DNA from: Turbatrix aceti
Taxonomy: Eukaryota > Nematoda > Chromadorea > Rhabditida > Panagrolaimidae
Direction of reading: 5' to 3'
Assembly (NCBI GenBank): GCA_963969345.1
Contig: OZ017766.1
Span: 12,524,001-12,588,000 of the forward strand
DNA length: 64,000 bases
The notes under the pieces were generated by a model. That model made no database searches, was not told the DNA's origin, and saw only the letters and a list, made by a program, of their open reading frames with translations. This document shows positions 1 through 10,089 of this stretch, one piece after another. The translations under genes were made by a program, and so were the position numbers. Positions within the stretch are counted from its first letter, which is position 1. Each line of letters opens with the position of its first letter.

Positions 1-2127
1 ATATGCGGGTAACAGTTTCATATATGAATCTCCTACCCCGCATATGTGAATTTAATATGATTTTTATATGAAGTATATATGATTCATATATACTTCTGAG
101 GAAAATTTTTCTCCTTTTTGCTGGTAGATATATATGAATCATATGTGATTCATACAAACACATGTTTGGCACAAATGATGCTTCAGCGACCATTTTACAG
201 TCGACGACTGTGGATGCCGAGCTCGTTGTGCCAAAACAAAACTTATCATGCAAATTGTTGATATTTTGAGACGAAAAGTTGGTCGTTCCATTGGAAGTGG
301 TGGAAGAGCAAAGTTTTGCACCGGCTACCATCTTTGACAGTTTTTAGCTGTGGATGCTTAGCAAAACTTTGGCTTCCGTCCACAACGAAGTCATGACGAT
401 CGGTAGCATGAAGTTGAGTGAGCGTTATCGGATTGGTAGAGTGCTGCAAAAGTTTATGAATCCAATAATACATGATATTTGCCAAAACTTACATTTTTAG
501 GCTTTGTTGTCACAGGTCAGGTCGGACTGCTGAATTCTAACGGTATTTTTCGAGAGCAGCTGGTTTGATGCGTGAATATTGCTCTGTAATAAGAAAAAAA
601 CGTGTAATATTGTGAATTTAAAGAAAATAAAAAAAAAACAAAAATTAATGAGCCTATATTAAAAAAATACTCACCGTTACCTAAAAAAATGAAAAAAATA
701 GAAATTTTATTGTTCCCATTTTTAGTATAAAAATTTTATCATTAAAAAAACTCACGAAAAATTGCTAAAAAAAATTAAGCCAAAGAAATTTTTTTTCCAT
801 TTTTTTGTAACAAAACTCACCGCAATTATCTGAAAGATCTGAAATGAAGGTTAAAAAATTTCCTCGCCCAAAATAAACGTCAAATCCGTAAAAAATACAA
901 AACTTACAAGAAAAATTGAGTTTGCCGATGACAACGCGGTATTAGTTTTTTTTATTTTTTTGACAAAAAAAAAGAAAAAAGCAGATATAAAAGGATTTTT
1001 GAAACCCGTTTCTCCTTCGTCAAAAAATATTTATTTACAATTATGAACGGCAAATATTAACAAATTCTGAACCGCTAGTTTCCCTTCACTGAGAAAAAAA
1101 AGTCATTAAAAAAGAGTCACATAGATATAAACAGGGTTGTGAAACCCATCACCTCCATAACAATTATAATTTATTCTGTACATAATTATCAGCTTTGCTA
1201 CTTTTATTTTATTCTATAAAACCAACCTTGATCCATATTAGCGGCGCCACGTGGAAAATTGTGCGGGTAAAGCAAAATACTCATCAAATTGCTTTAAGGT
1301 ATTGTTTAATGTGCATAATGCAACTTTCGTCAGCAAATCATAAAAGAAACACTTTCTTATTTTTTATTTATCAACGATCACACATCAGGAATATATACAA
1401 ATGAACCAAAAAAGTATATTCCTGTTGCAATATAGTCCCTGAAATCACAATGCAGCGTTGTCAAGTACCCGATCCAAAAATCCGAAATTTTGGGTCGGGT
1501 ACCCAACGGCACTCATTACAATGATTAAAAAACACGAAAAATACAAAAACTGCACGAAAAAATAATTCATTTGCCATAAAACAAGGTACCAACAATTACG
1601 ACGCTAGCTCTGACTCTGAAGTACTACTTCTACATCTGCCCAGGCAAATGCAGAAGTACGCTGTTACCTAAAATACTCCGACCCCTCCCATGGAAGCTCC
1701 CAATGGCATCAAAAAACGCAAATGTACGAAATACTTTGTAAGCCAAGCTCACACATAGCAATCCTACGAAAACGCAACAAAAAGGAAACGAAAACAACAC
1801 TAAAACACGAGATACGGCTTCCAGTCTTTGAAAATAACGAGAAACATGACAATTTTCCGAATCCGAACCTTGCAACGAATCATGATGCTCCAACACATTT
1901 TGCCAAGCTTCATATCCCCCGGATATATGCCACTTATATGAAGGTTATGTGAATTCCCCATTTTTTCACAATCATATATGAAACATATATGATTCACATA
2001 TGCTACTTCAAAACTTGGTTGATTTTGGGTAAATCATATATGAATCATATATGTTTCATATATGATTTATTTATATATGAAGGATATATGAACCCAATAT
2101 GCCGCCTATATGAAAAATAAAAGTCCG
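1..2127. mobile_element. Element A, copy 1 (left end outside the window, uninterrupted form)
   Basis: Reading inward from 2127 on the minus strand, the sequence matches the second copy at 23842-30068. It ends in the same terminal motif CGGACTTTTATTTTTC and has the same interior (bases 1-1847 match 28187-30031 in reverse). It lacks the 4-kb insertion present in copy 2, so it shows the empty site at about 1847-1851. The first ~150 bases and the last ~200 bases are full of short palindromes built on CATATATG. No transposase-like reading frame is visible; the short ORFs here occur identically in both copies and look non-coding. The left terminus lies outside the window. Superfamily unknown. Confidence 0.8.
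1465..1502. repeat. Imperfect palindrome inside element A
   Basis: The arms GTACCCGATCCAAAA and TTTTGGGTCGGGTAC pair with one mismatch around a short AT-rich loop. The same structure occurs in copy 2 at about 28535-28575. It could form a hairpin or cruciform; function is unknown. Confidence 0.6.
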
Positions 2128-2486
2128 CGCGGGCCGACTCACCATCAGGCCCGGCCCGGCCCGATTGACACCCTTGGTCAGGACTGTGCGGGAAATAACG
2201 GCGCGCTACACGCGAAAAAATGGGGGTGCATAAAAAGACGAGGGACCACAATGTGGTGTGTTATGCCTGCGTAAAAAACAACATAACGACGGCCGTGATC
2301 GCTGCGGTCGATGGTGGTCCTTCGTGTGGGAAATGTGCGCGCACCATGTTTTTGAGTTCTGAAGGCCTTCGCCGTTCAAAAACACTTCAGCGACCTCGCC
2401 CGGCGCATGTCGATTGTGCAGCGTTTCTCTATCCTTCTTTTTGCGATTCGAAGCTTTCTTTCTTTCTTCCTTTCTTTCTTTCTGCG
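2128..2486 (+). promoter_or_regulatory. Upstream region of zinc-finger copy 1
   Basis: This GC-richer stretch between element A and the first ATG shares blocks with the upstream region of the inverted copy at 9652-9930 (GGGTGCATAAAAA versus GGGTACATAAAAA, and a CGTGNGGGAAA block). It therefore probably holds the promoter duplicated with the gene. A CTTT/CTTTC pyrimidine run sits just before the start codon (about 2455-2482). No defined factor site is recognised. Confidence 0.4.
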
Positions 2487-3351
2487 ATGATGAACGTATA
2501 TCGAGATACGCCGCGTCGCTTTGCTGTCTTCACCGAAAGATTCGACCTTCTGAGCATGCCGTCCTTCAGCGCCATTGAGTACACCGGTGGTCCTGTCTAC
2601 TGCCTCTCGTGCGCCGAAGGTTTGTGGATTTTTTTTCATCCGAGTGTTTTTTAGCACTCGCAGATGCTTTGTTACCCCCCATTTGTTTGGAAGTAAGCGG
2701 TGTTGCCATTTTTTGCATACTTGTTCATTTTTAGGTGTACCGTGTGAAAAAGCAATCCGGAGCGCGGTCGGGTTGCCGTTGACTGAAACTCCCGTTGCGC
2801 CGAAACCGGCCGAGTTTTTCTCAATGTCGACGCCCCAAACGACGACGCCTTTCACCTCAAACGCCTCAAAGCCTCTGGCGCATCCGAAGAAGACCCCTCG
2901 AACGACCTCGCCGAAGCACACGAAACCCACAAAGACTGAAATCTGTGACGAAGGTCACATGATACTCCCGACTACGGTCCGCAAGCAGGTATGTATTTAT
3001 GTCAAATTTTCAGGATGTTGTGACTCGTACTTTTAGGCAACAACTTCCGCGACCCATAAGCTTACCCGTCCTATCCGCCCGTCGGCCAAGGTTCCACGAA
3101 TGATGAAGCGAGCTCGCCCTTTTGTCTCTAATAGTGGCAACGACACCAACCTGTTATTGGGTGGCCGTCGGAAGAAGTACTCGCGCCCTCTTGAAAAAAA
3201 AGTTTTTTGCGATATCTGCGACACGTCGTTCACCATGAAGCAGAACCTCCAAACCCATATCATTCGGTTTCACATATCTTCGCATCTCGCTTCTCTCTCC
3301 AATCTCGAAATTCCGAAGACAGTCTCAACGATGCAGAGTATTCAACCTTGA
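2487..3351 (+). pseudogene. C2H2 zinc-finger gene, copy 1, with altered C-terminus
   Basis: Three exons (2487-2619, 2735-2988, 3037-3351) join in frame to 233 codons. Exons 1 and 2 encode a Thr/Pro/Lys-rich region of unknown function. Exon 3 has one C2H2 finger, C-x2-C-x12-H-x4-H, beginning CDICDTSF, preceded by a basic RRKKYSR stretch, so DNA or RNA binding is plausible. Compared with copy 2 (8707-9651, minus), a deletion right after the last finger histidine removes about a dozen codons. A later frame change replaces the acidic Ser-rich tail with an unrelated short end at 3351. Exons 1-2 and intron 1 are almost identical to copy 2, while exon 3 is clearly more diverged. The gene could still be expressed; calling it a pseudogene is an inference from the lost tail. 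Confidence 0.6.
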
Positions 3352-3896
3352 TGAAGTCTTCATCGCAGGTTTACGCTAACTTCTTTCTTGATTCGTTTCT
3401 CTACGACTTAGTTTTTTTCTCGCCTTTGTTCTCGGCGGTTTTCGGCCATCTCAACATTTTTTTGTAGTAAATGCGAGAGTTTTTTTACGTAATGTATCTT
3501 GTGTAACTTTTTTTGTCGTCATGTTGTTGTTGTTGTTTTTGTTTTTGTTGTAGTTTGCAAAAAATCGTTTGTATTTGAAAGTGTTCGTTCATCGAATCAT
3601 GCGAGGGCGGGCGAGGGACGATAATTGGCTCAACAAGTATCATTGCAGCCATTATTATAGCCTACAATAGTTTGTATACAAACAAAGAACGAATTGTTTT
3701 TAGGATGTTTTTTTTTACTTTATAGTTCATGTCAGACAACTCGCGAACACGTTTGATGTAAAGATTTTGCAGTTCACTAAAATTTTGCAGTATATATATT
3801 TTTTTTCGCGATATTTTGTAGCCGTCAATTTTTTTTATTTAATCTCACACGTTTGCTTGACGTTTGCAAATGCATTTGTGAAAGTCTCCCTTTGTT
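3352..3896 (+). other. 3' flank of zinc-finger copy 1
   Basis: The first ~250 bases align with the 3' flank of copy 2 (8500-8706, reversed): GGCGGTTTTCGG, a GTTGTTGTTGTTTTTG run and TTTGTATTTGAAAGTGT are shared. This is the duplicated 3' UTR. The rest, to 3896, is AT-rich with nothing recognised. Confidence 0.5.
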
Positions 3897-4094
3897 ATGA
3901 ACTCCAGCACCGACAACGACGCGGACAAGTTGGGAGGTAGCAAGAAGTACTCCGGATTTTGTGAGCAACGCCACCTCATCTGCGACGTCTGCAATAAGTC
4001 GTTTACCTGTAAGCATGACATCAAAAATCATATCATCAAGTCTCACGTAAATGAAATCTTCAGCTTGCAAGCGTCAATTAACACAGCTACATAA
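3897..4094 (+). CDS. Small single-finger C2H2 protein, third relative
   Basis: A 65-codon single-exon frame starts at the ATG at 3897; a TGA lies in frame just upstream. The protein aligns with exon 3 of the neighbouring zinc-finger genes: an Asn/Asp-rich start, a KKYS basic motif, then CDVCNKSF...H-x4-H. It lacks the N-terminal half and the acidic tail. It may be an independent micro-protein or a truncated duplicate left by the same local duplication. No splice acceptor is seen at the point where similarity begins. Confidence 0.45.
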   Translation: MNSSTDNDADKLGGSKKYSGFCEQRHLICDVCNKSFTCKHDIKNHIIKSHVNEIFSLQASINTAT

Positions 4095-4397
4095 AAATGT
4101 CCCAACTGGAAATCAGAATTGTCGAATCCGGTAAACGAGGATTATTCTCTGCAAAACTTGTGCAAATTGTAATATTTATTTATGACAACTGTCAATTTTC
4201 ATAAATGCCCCCAAAAAACGGATAGTATGTATTTTTTTTGCAATTCTTTGCTACAGTAAGCAATAGCTATGACGGCGTTGCAACTTGTTGCGCCAATCAT
4301 AGTTCATCGCTTGTCCCGAAGGCATTCCTTGCTTCAATGAGACAGCGCTGAGCATAAATGTGCGTCTCTTTGACTTTTTTTTTCATATTAACAAAAC
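4095..4397. other. Spacer before the hAT-like element
   Basis: No gene is seen. The last eight bases (AACAAAAC, 4390-4397) are the left copy of the target-site duplication of the element that follows. Confidence 0.5.
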
Positions 4398-4699
4398 TAG
4401 TGTTTGGCTGATATCAGGTTTTGCCTGATATCAGAGTCTGATACTGATAATGATATCAGTATCAGTATCAATCAGGATAAGATTTGGTATCAGGATGATA
4501 TCAGTATGATATCATGATATCGATTTTTCGTCAAAATACTCACAAAAAAATATGTTCAGAATATGAGTCTTTGATGGTTTATATTTGGAACTTAAATGTC
4601 TTATTAGAGGCCATCGAACATAAATGTCTTATGGCTTCGTGTAAGACATTTGGGGTATCAAATGCAAGTGTTTGTAGGTACTGAATCCAAAACATAAAT

Positions 4700-5935
4700 G
4701 TCTTAAAAAATGCTTGGCAAAGTGCGTCAAATACGTTTTGATATCCGCTGAATTTTCGGCCCCTTCCCGCTTCGTCAACCCCTCGACATTCGTTTTAGAA
4801 AGTTTTTATTTTGTAGGCAAACAAAAAAATTACCAAACACAACAACAGCAATCAGATGATGAAGATTTCGCAGGGAAGTGGTCGGTTGTCCATGATGTTG
4901 CTCTGGCGTTGTTTTGAGCTATCGGCAGATGATTTTCCTGTCGTCGTCCAGGTCTTGACGAAGTCTTCTCACTCAATGTAGCCGGTTTACCTGAAACTAT
5001 GTGAGAATTAGTCAGATTTTCGAAATTTTTACTTGTCCGAACTTGAAAAACATTTATTCACAATATACTTTTGAACAATTTTTTTTACTTTTTTTGCAAC
5101 TGTGAAGCCAAAACTGGCATCGCAAGCATTGGACATGGAAATTCTATTTACCAATTTACAAGAAGTCAAAGCACATTTGCTCCAAAAAGTCAAGTCAAAA
5201 ATTGTGGTTTTTCAAAAAAAAAAAGTAAACGCAACCAAAAAAAAACTAGGAAAAATTTAAAAAAACATACCCCAATGAGCAAACGAGTAGGCGACAGCAA
5301 CTAGATGTAAACAGTTCATTCATTGAAGTCGATTTACCTAAAAAACATAAAAGTTAGTCCGGTATCCTAGTTTTTCTTTCAAACTTACAGTTAATTTGAA
5401 AGGAAGCAGGATTACACGTCATCTGAAACTTTTAGTGAAAATAAAAATAGAACCCAAAAAATTTGATGTCTCAAAATTTTAAGCCAACTGCCTTTCAACC
5501 AATTTTTATCTTTTTTTGCGAAAGTGAATCCCCCTCTAGACAATCCGGCTAGCAATATCGAAATCCTACCTAATAAATCGCAGAACCTCATCGAACAATC
5601 GCACAAAAAGTTAAAAAGGTTGAAACTTGATTGGTAAAAAAAAAAGAAGAAAAAAACGTCCAAACTTTTACAATTCCAAAGAACTTACGTCGACAATAGA
5701 GGGCTCCGCGGAGGTTTCGCTCGATTGAAGTTCCTGATCGGTTGCATTGGCTTGATTAAGGTTGTCGAAAGAATCTGAAACAAAAGCGAAACAATTGATA
5801 TCAAAAAACAGCAGCTATAAAACACATGTAACAAAAAATAGCAAGACAATAATAAAACAGCGAAGCGAGCAATCGCTCAAGCCGATCGCGACAACATTCG
5901 CTTTGAGAGTCCTCTAAACTGACATCGGTGATTTC
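4700..5935 (-). pseudogene. Degenerate spliced gene carried in the hAT element
   Basis: On the minus strand this stretch shows exon-like blocks bounded by TTTCAG or TTTTAG acceptors and GTAAGT or GTATG donors. One block at 5688-5776 encodes a Gln/Ser/Glu-rich peptide (..NQANATDQELQSSE..). Another at about 4740-4990 begins after TAGTTTCAG and reads KPATLSEKTSSRPGRRQ. A 5686-5380 block and its flanks align with the plus-strand cargo of element C (27160-27800). No long continuous protein can be assembled, and no known family is recognised. It may be a spliced non-coding transcript or a decayed captured gene. Confidence 0.4.
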
Positions 5936-7693
5936 GGGGGCGTTTTAGCATGAATTTTGCCATAAAACGTAGAAAACTCTGTATACTTCAAAAATTTTAT
6001 TAGTTTATTTTTAAACGTTCGAAAAAGTTTCGAAAAATGATTTTGGTGCATGTTTTGAAAGAATCGGACAATTTTTGATCAAAATCGAGTAGGGTTCGGA
6101 AGAAAAAATCCACGGATCTTCGGAATGTCGATAGAAAGCTGAAAATTTCAGGGTAGACTAAAAACAAAATTTCCTTTCGAACGACATACTCAGTTTTTTG
6201 ATTGCGTGTCGATAAATGTCCGAAAAAACGGTTTTTTTCGGAAATTTGAAAAATTCGGTACTTTTTAGAACTTGGATCAAAAAATGAATATCACCAGTCG
6301 AAAGCGCAATATCTTTTTTATCTACTCTTAAATTTTCACAGACCTACCGTATCCCTGGGGCATACGGTAGCGATTCCCCCGAACCATACTTGTTCAAACG
6401 CCTGAGGCTATGAGGTAAGGCACTGCAGAACAAATCGAAATAGAAAATCTTGTTAGAAATTTTTCGGCCTACAAAATGGTGTAACTCACGAATTTTTATC
6501 TATTTTTTTGGCTTCGCAATTAGAATTCGCGCAACATACACTCATTTTTGGTACCAATTTTCCGAAAATTGAAATCGAAAAAGTGGGGTCTGGGGGAAAA
6601 ATCGCCATTGACACAGTTTTGGAGCGTTATAGCATGAATCTTGACCCTAGACGTAAAAAACCCTGTAGAATTCAAAAATTTTATTATTTTGTTTTTATAG
6701 GTTCGAGAAAGTTCCGAAAAATGCTTTTTTTTCAAAAATTCGAACTTTTAGGAATTTTTCAGTCCAAATTGAAAAAAACTAATATCATCGTCGAATTTAG
6801 AATTCATTTTTACTCCTATACTGAATTTTTCAGCAATATTGCTTTCAAACTGAACGAATGCCGATTTTTCCCCCAGACCCCACTTTTTCGATTTCAATTT
6901 TTGGAAAATTGGTACCAAAAATGAGTGTATGTTGCGCGAATTAAAATTGCGAGGCCAAAAAAATAGATAGAAATTCAGGAGTTACACGATTTTGTAGGCC
7001 GAAAAATTTCTAACAAGATGCTCTACCTCACTTTGTTCTGCAGTGCCTTACTTCGTAGCCTCAGGCGTTTGAACAAGTATGGTTCGGGGGAATCGCTACC
7101 GTATGCCCCAGGGATACGGTAAGTCTGTGAAAATTTCAGAGTAGATAAAAAAGATATTGCGCTTTCGACTGGTGATATTCATTTTTTGATCCAAGTTCTA
7201 AAAAATTCCGAATTTTTCAAATTTCGGAAAAAAACCGTTTTTTCGGACATTTATCGACACGCAGTCAAAAAACTGAGTATGTCGTTCGAAAGGAAATTTT
7301 GTTTTTAGTCTACCCTGAAATTTTCAGCTTTCTATCGGCATTCCGAAGATCCGTGGATTTTTTCTTCCGAACCCTACTCGATTTTGATCAAAAATTGTCC
7401 CACAATTCCAAAAAACACATCAAAATGCTTCAAATATTATTCTAATTACAAATCTAATTTGTAAAAGTAAAAAATTCTAAATTTGGCCCAAAATTCTTTT
7501 TTTTTGCAACTAATTCGACCAGCGCGCTCGGGCAGCGGGAAAATCTCTCGCCATGAGTGCGACGCGCGCTGAACGAAGAAAAAGCAGTGAGGGACCAGGG
7601 AAAGAAGGATAGTCCAGACAGCCGGCGCGTGCTATGCTTAACCATTAGATGCCGCGCGCTGTGACAACTATCAAACCGGTCCGACCCTTCACC
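5900..7693. mobile_element. Fold-back element B, copy 1 (left terminus rearranged)
   Basis: Long inverted arms (about 6066-6600 and 6870-7410) face each other around a short centre, so the whole unit could fold on itself. The right end continues to 7693 and terminates ...CCGACCCTTCACC, the same terminus as copy 2 at 24120. The matching left terminus (about 300 bases) is missing; 5935-6066 instead resembles the element's own centre (GCATGAATNTTG, TCAAAAATTTTATTA), so this copy is rearranged. The terminal ~230 bases before 7693 are GC-rich compared with the rest. Confidence 0.65.
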
Positions 7694-8053
7694 CACTCGG
7701 GCGGCGGGGGGAGGTGACAAAAATCTCTTGTCTTATAAGACATTTATCCTCTTACCTCAAATAAGACATATATGTACCCAGAGATAAGTCATATTTTTTA
7801 TTTCAAGACATTTTGTGTTTTAGATTTAAGGCATATTTCCTTTGAAATAAACAAGACATTTCTGTACTAGATATATTTTTTTGTGAGTATGCTTAAAAAT
7901 AGCGTTTTTTTGCCATTTGCTCACAATTGATGTAAAAAATACTCATTTTTATTTATCCGAGTAAAGCCATCCTCTATATTTTAATATTTAAAAACCGTTT
8001 TACTCTCATTTGAAAATGCGGCCCGTTTTTGACCACTGTACATTTTGTGCCAC

Positions 8054-8239
8054 CAGGGTTTTCGACCGCTCCTGAAATCGCTCCGCTTCTGAGCGGAGGC
8101 AGAGCAAGCGGTAGAAGACCGAAAAAAATATAAAGCTGGAGCGGAGCTAGCGGCATAATAAAAAAAAATTAGGTGCGCGAGCGTACATAATTTAGAAAAA
8201 AAAGGAGCGAGGTACAAAAAGTCAAAATAGAAAACCCTA
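8054..8239. mobile_element. hAT-type MITE, copy 1
   Basis: The element starts CAGGGTTTTCGACCGCTCC and ends GAAAACCCTA. It is flanked by TGTGCCAC (8046-8053) and TGTGCAAC (8240-8247), an 8-bp duplication with one mismatch. The interior carries the same GAGCGGAG/CTCCGCT motifs as the MITE at 49345. It is inserted in the right part of the 4398-8497 element, so it is younger than that insertion. Confidence 0.7.
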
Positions 8240-8706
8240 TGTGCAACGCAATTTTTAGTGTTTTTTTGCAGTGCATAAACGTAAAGAAACAAAAACTTTA
8301 CCGTTTTTGGACGACAAAATGATAAATTTGTTCCAAACAAATTTTTTTTTGGGGTTAATTATCAAAACTATCATTATTATTGGTGATATCATGATATCAT
8401 TCTGATATCATCCTGATATCAGTATCATATCATGATAGTGTTTGCAACTATCACTATCATATCATGATAGCAAAAAAATGGTATCAGCCAAACACTAAAC
8501 AAAACCTTTTTATAAACGCGAATTTCTCGCTGTCAATACCAATACACACTTTCAAATACATATAAGACAAACAATTTTTTGTAATCGACAACAAAAACAA
8601 CAACAGGTAACACAATAAATCTACAAATACTATCGCATCTAGAATCTACAAAAAAAAAATTGAGATCGCCGAAAACTGCCGAAATCGCAGGGGGAGGGTA
8701 AAATAT

Positions 8707-9651
8707 CTAATCGAGAGGAAAGTCATCGTTGACCTGAGTGGAAGGCTTCTTCGAGGTTGAAGACTCAGCATCGCTGAGGCTGTCTTCGGAAATGTCGAGC
8801 TCGGACAGAGAAGCGCGAGGCGAAGGCATGTGAGGGCTGGGATTGGACGAGAAAACATCCTCCATGTGGAACAGGATGATATGGGTTTGGACGTTCTGCT
8901 TCAGGGTGAACGATTTGTCGCAGATGTCACAGACGACATTCTTTTCACGGAAGCGAGAGTACTTCTTCCGAGGACCACCCATGGACTGGTCGGCGTCGTT
9001 GCCGTTGCTAGAGACAGAAGGCAGAGCTCGCTTCGTCGTTCGCGGGGCCTTGGCTGACGGGCAGGTAGGAGGGGTGCGCTTACGGGTTGTAGAAGTCGCC
9101 TAAAAAATACAGAAATAAGAAGCACAACTTTCTGAAAACTTAACGCACCTGCTTGCGGACAGTAGTCGGGAGGTTCATCTGGCCTTCGTCACAGATTTCA
9201 GTCTTTGTGGGTTTCGTGCGCTTCGGCGAGGTCGTTCGAGGGGTCTTCTTCGGATGCACCAGAGGCTTTGGGGCGTTTGAGGTGAAAGGCGTCGTCGTTT
9301 GGGGCGTCGACATTGAGAAAAACTCGGCCGGTTTCGGCGCAACGGGAGTTTCAGTCAACGGCAACCCGACCGCGCTCCGGATTGCTTTTTCACACGGTAC
9401 ACCTAAAAATGAACAAGTATGCAAAAAATGGCAACACCGCTTACTTCCAAACAAATGGGGGGTAACAAAGCATCTGCGAGTGCTAAAAAACACTCGGATG
9501 AAAAAAAAATCCACGAACCTTCGGCGCACGAGAGGCAGTAGACAGGACCACCGGTGTACTCAATGGCGCTGAAGGACGGCATGCTCAGAAGGTCGAATCT
9601 TTCGGTGAAGACAGCAAAGCGACGCGGCGTATCTCGATATACGTTCATCAT
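8707..9651 (-). CDS. C2H2 zinc-finger protein, copy 2 (intact)
   Basis: Three exons (9651-9519, 9402-9149, 9099-8707) join in frame to 259 aa. The N-terminal ~130 residues are Thr/Pro-rich with basic clusters (KKTPRTTSPKR). Next comes RKKYSRFREK, then a single finger CDICDKSFTLKQNVQTH with C-x2-C-x12-H-x4-H spacing, and a Ser/Glu/Asp-rich acidic tail ending in FPLD. A lone C2H2 finger beside a basic patch suggests a nucleic-acid binding protein; the acidic tail could be an activation region (inference). The ATG at 9651 is followed at once by a second ATG. The gene is convergent with copy 1, with which it shares near-identical exons 1-2 and intron 1. The family is not recognised. Confidence 0.75.
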
Positions 9652-10089
9652 CGCAGAAAGAAAGACGTACAAACAAGTTTCGAATCGCAAAAAGAAGGAA
9701 AGAGAAAAACGCAGCGCACAAAAAAATTTGTGTTCCCCGCTGACGCGTGTTCGCAGTGCACGATCGCGATCGCGAACACGGCTGCAGCTTTTTTTCCAGC
9801 TAGAAACACTCAAAAACTCAAAAACAAATTTCCCGCACGACGACCACCAATGCCGTCAATTTTTTTGCACGAGCGCGTGGTTTTTTATGTACCCCGTGGT
9901 TTCGCATGTTTTTTTTGGAAAGTAAAAATCAACAATCGTAGTATTAGCAACAAAAAAAACTTCTAGCTTGTCAAAAATATGAAATTTAAGTTTTATTCAT
10001 AAAATAATACAAAATATAGTACCAACCCGATAAGACATCTGTTGACAGGTACAACACTAATTATAATCAAACAAAAAATACAACACTGA
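9652..10089. other. Region upstream of zinc-finger copy 2 and downstream of the LURAP-like gene
   Basis: The first ~280 bases are the duplicated zinc-finger promoter region, with a GGGGTACATAAAA box read on the minus strand near 9890. An AATAAAACTT-like signal on the minus strand near 9990-10010 would serve the LURAP-like gene. No further gene is seen. Confidence 0.4.

Larger units (their letters stand above)
4398..8497. mobile_element. Non-autonomous hAT-like transposon, 4.1 kb
   Basis: The left end TAGTGTTTGGCTGATATCA (4398) is repeated inverted at 8479-8497 with one mismatch. The element is bracketed by an exact 8-bp duplication AACAAAAC (4390-4397 and 8498-8505), the size produced by hAT transposases. 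Subterminal repeats support this. ATATCATGATATC-type palindromes occur at both ends. A TAAGACATTT motif recurs at about 4594, 4618, 4641 and 4693 in one orientation mix and at about 7732, 7762, 7803 and 7852 near the right end, as expected for transposase binding sites. No transposase is present. The interior holds a degenerate spliced gene (minus strand), a fold-back element B copy and a small hAT MITE. Confidence 0.75.

Noticed and set aside
139..485. Short overlapping minus-strand frames repeated at 29544-29890
   Set aside because: They are the same stretch of element A present in both copies; no splice sites, codon bias or known domain, so duplication alone explains the matching peptides.
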